Source: Nocardioides speluncae
GTDB lineage: Bacteria; Actinomycetota; Actinomycetes; Propionibacteriales; Nocardioidaceae
Assembly (NCBI RefSeq): GCF_003121585.1
Contig: NZ_QEOO01000023.1
Location: 1-64,000 of the forward strand
Direction: 5' to 3'
Length of the DNA stretch: 64,000 nucleotides
The notes under the pieces are model-generated. The model worked only from the letters and a program-made list of their open reading frames with translations. It was not told where the DNA came from and did not search any database. Position numbers and translations under genes: made by a program. Position 1 is the first letter of the stretch. Each line of letters starts with the position of its first letter. This document shows positions 17,154 to 27,150 of the stretch, piece by piece.

Positions 17154-18240
17154 GCTCTTCTTCGACCTGGTCTTCGTCTTCGCCTTCACCCAAGTCACGC
17201 TCGGCCTCTCCAAGGACCCCACCTATGAGGGGCTGGGCAAGGGCTTTGCGGTGTTCTTGCTGCTCTGGTGGGCGTGGGGCGCGTACGCGTGGCTGACCAC
17301 GGTTCTGGAGACGGCGCATCGTGCAGCTCGGCTCGTCGTCATCGTGTCGATGGCTGCGATGCTGCTGGTGGCCTTCGCGGTGCCGACCGCGTACGACGCC
17401 GGAGCCTGGGTCTTCGCGGCCGGCTGGACGGTCGTGATGGTGCTCCACGCGCTGCTGTTCTGGCTGACGACCAAGCAAGGCGGTACCACGCCGCGTGCGG
17501 TCATCCAGATCGGCGCCGGAAATCTAGTGGCCGGCGGCGTCCTGTTCGGCGCCGCGGCGGCGGACGGGACGCTCGCCCAGGTGCTGCTGATCCTGGCGGC
17601 CGTGATCGCCTACGCCACGCCCTACATCTGGGGCGTCGGCGGCTTCTCGATCTCGCCGTCTCACTTCGCCGAGCGGCACGGGCTGATCGTAATCATTGCC
17701 CTCGGTGAGTCGATCGTTGCGGCCGGCGCAGGCGCAGGGGAGATCCACTTCGACGCACGCACCATCGTCACCGTCTTGCTCGCGCTGCTGCTGATCAGCG
17801 CGCTGTGGTGGTCGTACTTCGACGCGACGGGGGAGAGGGTCGAGCAACGCCTGCACGACACTGCCGACGAGCGCCGGGCGCGGCTCGCCCGCGACGTCTA
17901 CAGCTACCTGCACATCCCGCTGGTGTTCGGTGTGGTGATGGTTGCGCTCGGGCTGAAGAAGACGCTCGCGCATCCCGACGAGCCGCTGAGCGCGGTCGCA
18001 GCCGTGTGCCTGGCCGGCGGTGCCGCGCTCTATTTCCTCGCGTTGGCCGCGATTATGTTGCGCTGTCGGCTCAAGGGCTGGGACACCCGCCTGTCGATAG
18101 CGATCGCAAGCCCGATCTTCTTTATCTCCCATGACCGACCGGCAGTAGTCCTTCTCGGCATCGTCGCGCTCTTGGTCGTCATCACCACCGCGCTCGACAC
18201 GTGGCTAGCCGCCATCCCCGACCGGAGTCCAGCAGCCTAG
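17116..18240 (+). CDS. ltrA: Low temperature requirement protein A (LtrA) family membrane protein
   Basis: A 374 aa polytopic membrane protein with about ten hydrophobic helices. The signature [18 protein letters not shown] at the N-terminus and [20 protein letters not shown] in the middle identify the LtrA family, named from Listeria growth in the cold; its biochemical role is unknown. GTG 17116 lies inside the preceding gene, so the pair is translationally coupled and may share TetR control. It ends 10 bp before purL. Confidence 0.87.
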   Translation: MTGEDSRKVSTLELFFDLVFVFAFTQVTLGLSKDPTYEGLGKGFAVFLLLWWAWGAYAWLTTVLETAHRAARLVVIVSMAAMLLVAFAVPTAYDAGAWVFAAGWTVVMVLHALLFWLTTKQGGTTPRAVIQIGAGNLVAGGVLFGAAAADGTLAQVLLILAAVIAYATPYIWGVGGFSISPSHFAERHGLIVIIALGESIVAAGAGAGEIHFDARTIVTVLLALLLISALWWSYFDATGERVEQRLHDTADERRARLARDVYSYLHIPLVFGVVMVALGLKKTLAHPDEPLSAVAAVCLAGGAALYFLALAAIMLRCRLKGWDTRLSIAIASPIFFISHDRPAVVLLGIVALLVVITTALDTWLAAIPDRSPAA

Positions 18241-18250
18241 AATTCGGCTC

Positions 18251-20506
<2,256 letters not shown>

Positions 20507-20519
20507 TTGAGGGCGGGTT

Positions 20520-20562
20520 CCCCGTCGAAAACTGCCCATTCCGCGGGAAGTTTCCGACGGGG
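20520..20562. terminator. Long hairpin, bidirectional terminator between purL and a convergent gene
   Basis: Arms at 20520-20537 and 20545-20562 pair over 18 positions with two mismatches around a 7-nt loop, starting CCCCGTCG and ending CGACGGGG. No long T run follows, as is usual in high-GC actinobacteria. It lies 14 bp after the purL stop and 46 bp from the end of the convergent hydrolase gene. Confidence 0.75.
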
Positions 20563-20575
20563 TGGGACAAATTCA

Positions 20576-20587
20576 CTAGGTACCTAG
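20576..20587. repeat. Perfect 12-nt palindrome CTAGGTACCTAG
   Basis: CTAGGTACCTAG sits 14 bp after the purL terminator hairpin and about 20 bp from the end of the convergent gene. It is self-complementary with no loop, so it fits a protein-binding site better than a terminator. Function unknown. Confidence 0.4.
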
Positions 20588-20607
20588 AGAAACTGCCCGC
20601 CGCCCCG

Positions 20608-22047
20608 TCAGCGGTCGAGCAGGAAGTCGGCCACGGCCTGGTTGACCTCGGGGTAGTGCCGGCCGATCTGGATCGAGTGGCCGGCGTTGGGTACGACGAT
20701 CAGCTCGCTGCCCGGCATGGCCCGATGGGCGGCCTTGGCCCAGTGCAGCGGGGTGCCGAGGTCGCGTTCGCCGTTGATGATCAGCGCGTTCACGCCGGCC
20801 AGCGACAGCTCGTCGTCCGGCACCTCCTCGTCACGCACCCGCGGCCAGTGTTCGCACAGCGTCATCAGTCCGTTACCCCGAGCGGCCTCGGCGTTGAACG
20901 GGAACAGCTCGCGCGACGAGTAGCGGCTGACGGCGCGGTCCGCCTTCCAGTCGCGGGTCTGCTCCCACGAGTCCGCGCCGCCCCACGGGAAGTCCGAGTC
21001 GGCACAGAAGGTCGAGGCCTGGATGCCCTGGCTGTACTGGGACGGCGTCGCGGCGAAGGCCTCGTGCCACTCGGCGTAGGTCTGGTCGATCGGCGCCATG
21101 TTGCCGGCCGCGCCGTCGTGCAGCCACTGCGGCAGGTCAAGGAAGGTCTCCGCGTCGGCGTACGCGACGGTGGTCACGAAGTCGAACATCATCGGCCCGC
21201 GCGCCGGCTCCCGGCGCAGGATCGTGCGCAGGTCGTTGGCCATGTCACCCGGGCAGGCCCTGGCGGGGTCGGCGCAGACGTCGCGCAGCACCCGCGTGTA
21301 GTCCGGGTACGAGCTGACCAGGGTGCCGTTGAACCCGGCGATCGGGACGACCGAGTCGAGCACCAGGTGGCTGACCCGGTCGGGGTGCACGGCGGCGTAC
21401 CGCTGGCCTGTGTAGGTGCCGTAGGAGACGCCGTTCACGGCCCAGCGCTGTACGCCGAGCGCGCGCCGCAGCGCCTCGAAGTCGGCGACCGAGTCGGTCG
21501 TGGAGTAGTGGGCCCGGTCGGGTCCGAGCAGCTCCGCGCAGTCCCGGATCGCCTGCCGGGTCGGCACCCGCAGGTCGGAGAAGCCGCGCTGTGCCTGCAG
21601 CTCGGGGCAGACCAGCGGCCGGTCGCCAGTGCCCCGCTGGTCGAGGAAGATCACCCGGTACTGGTCGGTTACCCCGGACAGCGCCTGCAGGATCCGCGGG
21701 GCTAGGTCCGGGCCCGGCTGACCGGGTCCGCCGGTCAGGAACAGCATCGTCCGCGACGCGTTCGGGTTGCCGCCTTCGAGCACCGACAGGTCGAGCGTGC
21801 GGCCCTCGCGGTGCCGCGAGGACCGTTCGAGCGGCACCGTCAGCGTGCCGCAGCGGTACGCCGTGAGCGCGGGCTTGGTGCACAGGCTGAAGCCGGTCCA
21901 GGCGGTCGAGCCGGTCCGCCCCGTGTCGTGCTTGCCGTCCTGCTGGCGGTCCGGCTGGCGGTCGGCGTACGCCGTGGTGCCGGCGGTCAGGCCGAGCGCG
22001 AGCGTGCTCGCCGCCGCGGTGGCGACCAGCATCCTGATGGGTCTCAT
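20608..22047 (-). CDS. Secreted alpha/beta hydrolase (tripeptidyl aminopeptidase-like, S33)
   Basis: A 479 aa exported enzyme with a signal peptide (about residues 1-28, ending TAYA). The catalytic layout is that of S33 peptidases and the Streptomyces tripeptidyl aminopeptidase: oxyanion loop FLTGGPGQPG, nucleophile serine in NGVSYGTYTG, Asp in INGERDLGTPLHW and His in PNAGHSIQ. A cap domain lies between. It probably removes N-terminal peptides from extracellular substrates. Start: ATG 22047 behind AAGGAGA. It is divergent from an ArsR-type regulator gene. Confidence 0.85.
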   Translation of the reverse strand: MRPIRMLVATAAASTLALGLTAGTTAYADRQPDRQQDGKHDTGRTGSTAWTGFSLCTKPALTAYRCGTLTVPLERSSRHREGRTLDLSVLEGGNPNASRTMLFLTGGPGQPGPDLAPRILQALSGVTDQYRVIFLDQRGTGDRPLVCPELQAQRGFSDLRVPTRQAIRDCAELLGPDRAHYSTTDSVADFEALRRALGVQRWAVNGVSYGTYTGQRYAAVHPDRVSHLVLDSVVPIAGFNGTLVSSYPDYTRVLRDVCADPARACPGDMANDLRTILRREPARGPMMFDFVTTVAYADAETFLDLPQWLHDGAAGNMAPIDQTYAEWHEAFAATPSQYSQGIQASTFCADSDFPWGGADSWEQTRDWKADRAVSRYSSRELFPFNAEAARGNGLMTLCEHWPRVRDEEVPDDELSLAGVNALIINGERDLGTPLHWAKAAHRAMPGSELIVVPNAGHSIQIGRHYPEVNQAVADFLLDR

Positions 22048-22202
22048 CTTCTCGTCTCCTTCGAGTGGTCTGTGCGCTGAGTCCAGCCCGCGCCGACCGG
22101 TCGCCGCCAACGATTCGAGAACGGTTTGAACGTCGCCTGGAGAACCCTCCGGCCGGCGGGCAGCATGGCTGGCGAGACGCAGCCGCGCCTGAAGGGACGC
22201 CG

Positions 22203-23258
22203 ATGATTCGCATCAGCCTGACCAGTGACCAGCTCGCCAACGCGCGGTTTGCGATCTCGCCGTTGCTGCAGCTGTCGATGGCGATCATCCGGATTCGCAC
22301 GCCCGGCTCGAACCCCGGACCGTGGCTGCCGCAGCGCTGGCGCTCGCTGTCGCCGGGGAACCGGGCGCTGCTGGAGCACCTGGTCAGCCCGGCGACCGGC
22401 TACATCCCGGACTTCATCAACCCGTACCCGCGGACCGACCGGCCGTCGCTCGACGACGAGCTGGCGGCGGTCTGCGCGACCCCGCACGAGCGGCTGCGCG
22501 AGGAGCTCGGCCGCGCGGTGCGGCTGGGTCCGGTGACGCCGGAGTACGCCGCCGCGCGCGGCGTGACCGTCGCTGAGGCGGACGCCCGGCGGCGTACTCC
22601 CACCGAGCTGGAGCGAGCGGCCTGGGAGGACCCGCGGGCGCTGACCGAGCCGACGGCCGAGGCGCTCGCCGAGGCGTGGTCGCTGCTGATGGAACCCAGC
22701 TGGCCGCTGATGCGCGGCGTACTCGACGCCGACATCTGGTACCGGGTCCGGCAGATCTCGGTCGGCGGTGTTCAGGACGCGGTGCTCGACCTGCTCGGCG
22801 GCGACCGCTGGAACGGCTCCACCCTCGAGCTGGACACCCCGCTCGAGGCCGACCTGAGCCACCGGACGGGAGTGATCGTCTTCGCGCCGTGCGTGCTCGA
22901 CGCCCTGCCGCCGCTGGCGCTGCTATGCGCGCCGACGCCGAACGACCTCTACCTCGGCTACCCGTGTCGCGGGCACGGCGTCGCAACCGGGCCGTTCAGC
23001 AGCGGCCGGGCGGACGATATCGATGTCGACGCCGGCCTCAGCGACCTGGTCGGCGCCACCCGGCTGCGGGTGATTGAGGCGCTCACCGAGCCGCACTCCG
23101 GGCGCGCCCTGGCGTCGCGGCTCGGGGTCTCCGCGGCGACCGTGTCCTACCACCTCAGCCGACTGCACCGCGGCGGCCTGGTGGAGCGGCGCCGGGTCGG
23201 CAAGGAAGTGCTGTACTCGCTCACCGACCACGCGGCGCAGATCAAGGCGCGGGTCTGA
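22203..23258 (+). CDS. ArsR-type winged-helix transcriptional regulator (DUF5937-like)
   Basis: A 351 aa protein. The C-terminal 75 residues are an ArsR/SmtB winged helix: RVIEALTEPHSGRALASRLGVSAATVSYHLSRLHRGGLVERRRVGKEVLYSL. The N-terminal 270 residues, starting IRISLTSDQLANARFAISPL, match the long N-terminal region common in actinobacterial members, probably for ligand binding or oligomerisation. No metal-binding cysteines are evident. Start: ATG 22203 with GAAGGGA upstream. It may regulate the divergent secreted hydrolase or the esterase that follows. Confidence 0.8.
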   Translation: MIRISLTSDQLANARFAISPLLQLSMAIIRIRTPGSNPGPWLPQRWRSLSPGNRALLEHLVSPATGYIPDFINPYPRTDRPSLDDELAAVCATPHERLREELGRAVRLGPVTPEYAAARGVTVAEADARRRTPTELERAAWEDPRALTEPTAEALAEAWSLLMEPSWPLMRGVLDADIWYRVRQISVGGVQDAVLDLLGGDRWNGSTLELDTPLEADLSHRTGVIVFAPCVLDALPPLALLCAPTPNDLYLGYPCRGHGVATGPFSSGRADDIDVDAGLSDLVGATRLRVIEALTEPHSGRALASRLGVSAATVSYHLSRLHRGGLVERRRVGKEVLYSLTDHAAQIKARV

Positions 23259-23286
23259 CCCCGGATCCACCTGCCATCCTGAGGCG

Positions 23287-24114
23287 GTGCTGACCCGTCG
23301 TATCGCTCTGGGCGCGCTTGGACTGGGCGCGCTCGCGGCCTGCGGCGACGACAACCGGCCCGAGCGTCCTGAGCCATCTAGGGGAGCGTCAATGGAGCGG
23401 ATCAAGTACGGCGACGACCCGGCGCAGTACGCGCAGCTGCATCGCCCTGACGGCGACTCGCGCGGCGTCGCGGTTGTGATCCACGGCGGCTTCTGGAAGT
23501 CGATGTACGACGCCTCACTGGGCGACCCGCTCGCCCGGCGTCTGGCCGCCGAGGGCTGGACGGCGTGGAACCTGGAGTACCGCAGGGTCGGCAACGGCGG
23601 AGGGATGCCGGCGACGTTCGACGACGTCGCGGCCGGGATCGACGCGCTGGCCGACGTCGACGGGCTGGACCTGTCGACAGTGGTGACCATCGGTCACTCC
23701 GCGGGCGGACACCTGGCCGCGTGGGCCGCGGGGCGGGACCGGTTCGAGCAGTGGCAGCCGGCGCGGGTCCCGGTGACCGCGGTGATCTCCCACGCCGGAG
23801 TGCTCGACCTCCGGCAGGCGCACGCAGACCGGCTGGGCGGCGGCGCGGTCGAGGCGCTCCTGGGCCGGCCGCCCACCGCGGACGACGCGGCCGTCGACCC
23901 GACGCAGCAGCTGCCGCTCGACGTACCGGTCTGGTGCGTACACGGCCGCGCCGACGACATCGTGCCGCTGTCGCAGTCCAGCGACTACGTGAAGCGGGCG
24001 ACCGCCGCTGGCGCCCAGGCCGAGCTGGTGGAGGTCGAAGGCGACCACTTCGTGATGCTCGACCCGGACTCCGAGGCCTGGACCCGCACCTTCGCCGTCC
24101 TCGACTCGCGCTGA
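23287..24114 (+). CDS. Lipoprotein alpha/beta hydrolase (esterase-like)
   Basis: A 275 aa protein with a short lipoprotein signal (LTRRIALGALGLGALAAC, Cys about residue 18). The alpha/beta-hydrolase motifs are HGGFWKSMYD (oxyanion hole), GHSAGGHLA (nucleophile Ser), VHGRADDIVP (Asp) and GDHFVML (His), as in the BD-FAE/kynurenine formamidase-like group. GTG 23287 is the likely start. Its TGA stop is the first triplet of a perfect REP-like hairpin at 24112-24158. Confidence 0.82.
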   Translation: MLTRRIALGALGLGALAACGDDNRPERPEPSRGASMERIKYGDDPAQYAQLHRPDGDSRGVAVVIHGGFWKSMYDASLGDPLARRLAAEGWTAWNLEYRRVGNGGGMPATFDDVAAGIDALADVDGLDLSTVVTIGHSAGGHLAAWAAGRDRFEQWQPARVPVTAVISHAGVLDLRQAHADRLGGGAVEALLGRPPTADDAAVDPTQQLPLDVPVWCVHGRADDIVPLSQSSDYVKRATAAGAQAELVEVEGDHFVMLDPDSEAWTRTFAVLDSR

Positions 24115-24158
24115 CCCGGCCCGTGTTGACGGCAGGAGCGTCAACACGGGCCGGGTCA
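24112..24158. repeat. REP-like perfect 20-bp hairpin, probable bidirectional terminator
   Basis: Arms TGACCCGGCCCGTGTTGACG (24112-24131) and its exact reverse complement (24139-24158) enclose a 7-nt loop. The first three bases are the stop codon of the esterase gene. The same arm sequence recurs at least six times at 60999-61220, so this is a dispersed element and not only a local terminator. It lies between the convergent esterase and ABC permease genes. Confidence 0.8.
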
Positions 24159-24215
24159 CCGTGAGCTTGATGCGGTCGAGACCAAACGCGGGTCTAAACC
24201 ACAGCCTGCCTCTGG

Positions 24216-24965
24216 TCAGCGGGACTTCTGCATGGTGCGGACGCCGACGACCAGGCCGAGGGCGGCGACGACGGCGGCGCCGGCGAGGCCGGAGGCGATC
24301 GTGGAGAGGTCGTACTGGCCGGCGAAGAGCTCGCGGCCGGCCTCCACGACGTAGGTCAGCGGGTTCAGGTCGGAGGCGACCTGGAGCCAGCCGGGCGCGC
24401 CGTCGATCGGCAGCATGATCCCGGCCAGCAGCAGCACCGGGAACAGCAGCGTCTGCTGGATGGTCCAGAACATCCAGTCCTGCCCCTCCGAGGCCAGCGC
24501 CAGTGCGAACGACAGTGCGCCGACCCCGATCGAGAAGACCGCCAGGATCCCAAGAGCGACGAGTACGCCGCCGACGTGCAGGTCGAAGCTGAACGGCGTG
24601 ACCACGACCAGGATGATCGCGGTCTGCGCCAGCATCGGCACGACCTCCTTCAGAGCCCGGCCGACCAGCAGCGCCGGGCGGGACAGCGGCGAGACCAGCA
24701 GCCGCTCGTGGGAGCCGGTGTTCATCTCCTCCATCAGGTTGGCGCCGGTGAACGACGCCCCCATCAGGCAGGTCATCGCGATGATGCCCGGCACGAACCA
24801 CTGGAGTGCCGAGCCGCTCTCGAGCTTCGGCAGCAGGGGTGCGAACAGGGCGAGGAAGACCAGCGGCTGGACCATCGCGAACAGGATCGAGGCCGGCTCG
24901 TGCTTGATCGGCTTCAGCTCGCGGGTCATCACGTTCCAGGTGTCGGCGGCGAAGGTCGTACTCAT
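24216..24965 (-). CDS. ABC-2 type transporter permease (DrrB-like)
   Basis: A 249 aa integral membrane subunit of an exporter, with six predicted helices. TRELKPIKHEPASILFAMVQPLVFLALF at the N-terminus and the NPLTYVVEAGRELFAG segment before the last helix are typical of the daunorubicin-resistance DrrB family. The ATG start overlaps the stop of the ATPase gene by 4 nt, so both are translated together to form a half-size drug or lipid exporter. Substrate unknown. Confidence 0.87.
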   Translation of the reverse strand: MSTTFAADTWNVMTRELKPIKHEPASILFAMVQPLVFLALFAPLLPKLESGSALQWFVPGIIAMTCLMGASFTGANLMEEMNTGSHERLLVSPLSRPALLVGRALKEVVPMLAQTAIILVVVTPFSFDLHVGGVLVALGILAVFSIGVGALSFALALASEGQDWMFWTIQQTLLFPVLLLAGIMLPIDGAPGWLQVASDLNPLTYVVEAGRELFAGQYDLSTIASGLAGAAVVAALGLVVGVRTMQKSR

Positions 24966-26023
24966 GCTGCGATCTCCTCGAGGGTCTCGTCGGTGCTGGC
25001 CAGGGCGGTGTCAGTCGCGGTGTCGTTGTCTTCCCGCAGGCTGCGGCCCGTGAGGTTGAGGAAGACGTCGTCGAGCGTCGGCCCGGCGACCTCCATCCGG
25101 TGCACGCGGTCGCCCGCGACGGCCAGGTCGGCGACCAGCGCCGGCGCCAGCTCGCGGCCACCGGCCACCCGGATCGTGACCTCGTCGCCGAGAGTCTTGA
25201 TCTGGGCCTCGGGCGCGCTACGGCGAACCCGATGGGCGGCGGCGGCCGCGGTCGCCTGGTCGTAGAAGCCGAGCGTGATCAGGTCGCCGAGCGAGCTCTT
25301 CAGGTTGTACGCCGTGTCGTCGGCGATGACCTGTCCGTGGTCGACCACGATCACCCGGCCGGCGAGCGCGTCGGCCTCCTCCAGGTAGTGGGTGGTCAGC
25401 ACGATCGTGGAGCCGGTCTCGGCGTGCAGCCGCTGGATCTGGGTCTGCAGGTTGGCCCGGTTCTGCGGGTCCAGGCCGGTCGACGGCTCGTCGAGGAACA
25501 GCACCCGCGGCCGGTGCACCAGCCCGATCGCGATGTCCATCCGGCGGCGCTGGCCGCCCGACAGCGTGGAGACCTTGCGGTCCGCGCAGGCAGCCAGGTC
25601 GAAGTCGGCGATCAACTCCTCGGCCCGCGCCCGGGCCTCCATCCGGCTCAGTCCGTGCGCGCGGGCCTGGCTGACCAGCTCGTCGCGGCCGTGCTGCTGG
25701 TGGCCGGCGGCGTTGCCCTGGCCGACGTACCCGATGCTCTGCCGCACCTGTCGCGACTGGGTCGCCACGTCGAAGCCGGCGACGCTCGCCGAGCCGGACG
25801 TGGGCGGCAGCAGCGTGGTCAGCATCCGCAGGGTGGTCGACTTGCCTGCGCCGTTCGGTCCAAGGAAGGCCACGAGCTCGCCCTGGGCGATCTCCAGATC
25901 GAGGCCACGGACCGCCTCGACCGTCTGCTTGCGCGCCGTGAAGGTCCGGGTGAGTCCCCTAGTTTGAATCACAGGCTGGATCACGGGTCCTGCCACGGTG
26001 TTTGTCAGGTTTGAGTTCGTCAT
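24962..26023 (-). CDS. ABC transporter ATPase (DrrA-like)
   Basis: A 353 aa nucleotide-binding subunit. Walker A GPNGAGKST, the Q-loop region YVGQGNAAGHQQHGRDEL, signature LSGGQRRRMD, Walker B VLFLDEPSTGLD and the switch His in LTTHYLEEAD are all visible. A DrrA-type C-terminal extension (about residues 230-353) follows. ATG 26023 was chosen over an upstream TTG that lies within the regulator's promoter. It pairs with the downstream permease. The divergent WYL regulator and a shared palindrome suggest local control. Confidence 0.9.
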   Translation of the reverse strand: MTNSNLTNTVAGPVIQPVIQTRGLTRTFTARKQTVEAVRGLDLEIAQGELVAFLGPNGAGKSTTLRMLTTLLPPTSGSASVAGFDVATQSRQVRQSIGYVGQGNAAGHQQHGRDELVSQARAHGLSRMEARARAEELIADFDLAACADRKVSTLSGGQRRRMDIAIGLVHRPRVLFLDEPSTGLDPQNRANLQTQIQRLHAETGSTIVLTTHYLEEADALAGRVIVVDHGQVIADDTAYNLKSSLGDLITLGFYDQATAAAAAHRVRRSAPEAQIKTLGDEVTIRVAGGRELAPALVADLAVAGDRVHRMEVAGPTLDDVFLNLTGRSLREDNDTATDTALASTDETLEEIAA

Positions 26024-26061
26024 GTCTTCAGTCTGGAATCGCTTTAGGCCACTTTCTGTCC

Positions 26062-26080
26062 TCAATCTGATTTAGTTTGA
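26062..26080. promoter_or_regulatory. Palindromic operator between the ABC exporter and WYL regulator
   Basis: TCAATCTGATTTAGTTTGA contains a 7+7 inverted repeat (TCAAnCT-N5-AGnTTGA) in an AT-rich island unlike the surrounding sequence. It ends 5 bp before the regulator ATG and lies 39 bp upstream of the exporter start. A likely binding site for the WYL protein. Confidence 0.55.
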
Positions 26081-26085
26081 GATTC

Positions 26086-27030
26086 ATGGCGAACACGAGC
26101 GCACGAATGCTGCGGCTGCTCTCGCTGCTGCAGACCCACCGCTACTGGCCCGGCACCGAGCTCAGCGATCGGCTCGAGGTCAGCGCGCGCACCCTGCGCC
26201 GCGACATCGACCGGCTCCGCGAGCTCGGCTACCAGGTCGACGCCGTCCGCGGGGTCGCGGGCGGCTACCAGCTGCGCGCGGGCGGGTCGCTGCCGCCGCT
26301 GCTGCTGGAGGACGACGAGGCGGTCGCGATCGCGGTCGGGCTGCGGACGGCCGCGGCCGGCGCCGTACAGGGGCTGGAGGAGACCTCGGTGCACGCGCTG
26401 ACCAAGGTGCTCAACCTGATGCCGCCGCGGCTGCGCCGGCGGATGGACGCGCTGCAGTCGTACACGGTCCCGGCGCCGATGCGCGGCCCGACGATCGACG
26501 CCGGCGCGCTCACCACGCTCGCGCAGGGCTGCCGCGACGACGAGGAGGTGCGCTTCGGCTACACCGCCCGCGGGGGTGAGCGGACCCAGCGCCGGGTCGA
26601 GCCGCATCGCCTGGTCTCGCTCGGCCGGCGGTGGTACCTGGTCGGCTACGACCGTGACCGGCAGGACTGGCGCTCGTTCCGTGTCGACCGGCTGTCCGAC
26701 CCGGAGCTGACTGGTGCCCGGTTCCGGCAGCGCGAGCTGCCGGCGACCGACGCGCTGGAGTACGTCCAGGGCGGCATCGCCAGCATGCCGATGCGGTACG
26801 CCGTCCGGGTGTGGTTCGACGCTCCCGTCGAGACGATCCAGGCCGCGACCGGCCACTGGGCCACCGTCGAGGCGTCCAGCGAGGGCAGCGTGATGATCAT
26901 GAACGCTGACCACCTCGACTGGCCGCTGATGATGATCGCCGGCATCGACGCCCCCTTCACCGTCGAGGAGCCGGCCGAGCTCCGCGAGCTGGTCACCGCC
27001 ACCGCCGCCCGCCTCGCCGCCTCCGCCTGA
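26086..27030 (+). CDS. WYL domain transcriptional regulator (YafY-type)
   Basis: A 314 aa regulator. The N-terminal winged helix (LLSLLQTHRYWPGTELSDRLEVSARTLRRDIDRL) is followed by a WYL domain (about residues 135-215, with RRWYLVGYDRDRQDWRSFRVDRL) and a C-terminal WCX-like region. WYL domains sense ligands such as nucleic acid fragments or small molecules. ATG 26086 is preceded by the operator and has no clear ribosome site, so the transcript may be nearly leaderless. It probably regulates the divergent DrrAB-like exporter. Confidence 0.87.
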   Translation: MANTSARMLRLLSLLQTHRYWPGTELSDRLEVSARTLRRDIDRLRELGYQVDAVRGVAGGYQLRAGGSLPPLLLEDDEAVAIAVGLRTAAAGAVQGLEETSVHALTKVLNLMPPRLRRRMDALQSYTVPAPMRGPTIDAGALTTLAQGCRDDEEVRFGYTARGGERTQRRVEPHRLVSLGRRWYLVGYDRDRQDWRSFRVDRLSDPELTGARFRQRELPATDALEYVQGGIASMPMRYAVRVWFDAPVETIQAATGHWATVEASSEGSVMIMNADHLDWPLMMIAGIDAPFTVEEPAELRELVTATAARLAASA

Positions 27031-27059
27031 AGGCCAGCACACCTGAGTCGTGGGAGCTG

Positions 27060-27127
27060 GTGCAGGTTTCCCCGGGCGCCCGGGGAAACCTGCACTGGGC
27101 AGGCATTGCAACGCCTGCCCAGTGCAG
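27060..27127. terminator. Overlapping perfect palindromes between convergent genes
   Basis: A perfect 36-nt palindrome spans 27060-27095, centred on GGGC/GCCC. A second 15-bp hairpin has arms at 27090-27104 and 27113-27127 (CTGCACTGGGCAGGC and complement) with an 8-nt loop. The right arm of the first overlaps the left arm of the second, so only one can form at a time. They lie between the WYL regulator and the convergent MMPL gene and probably terminate both. Confidence 0.7.
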
Positions 27128-27150
27128 GAAGTGCCTGCCAGGTGGCCGAT

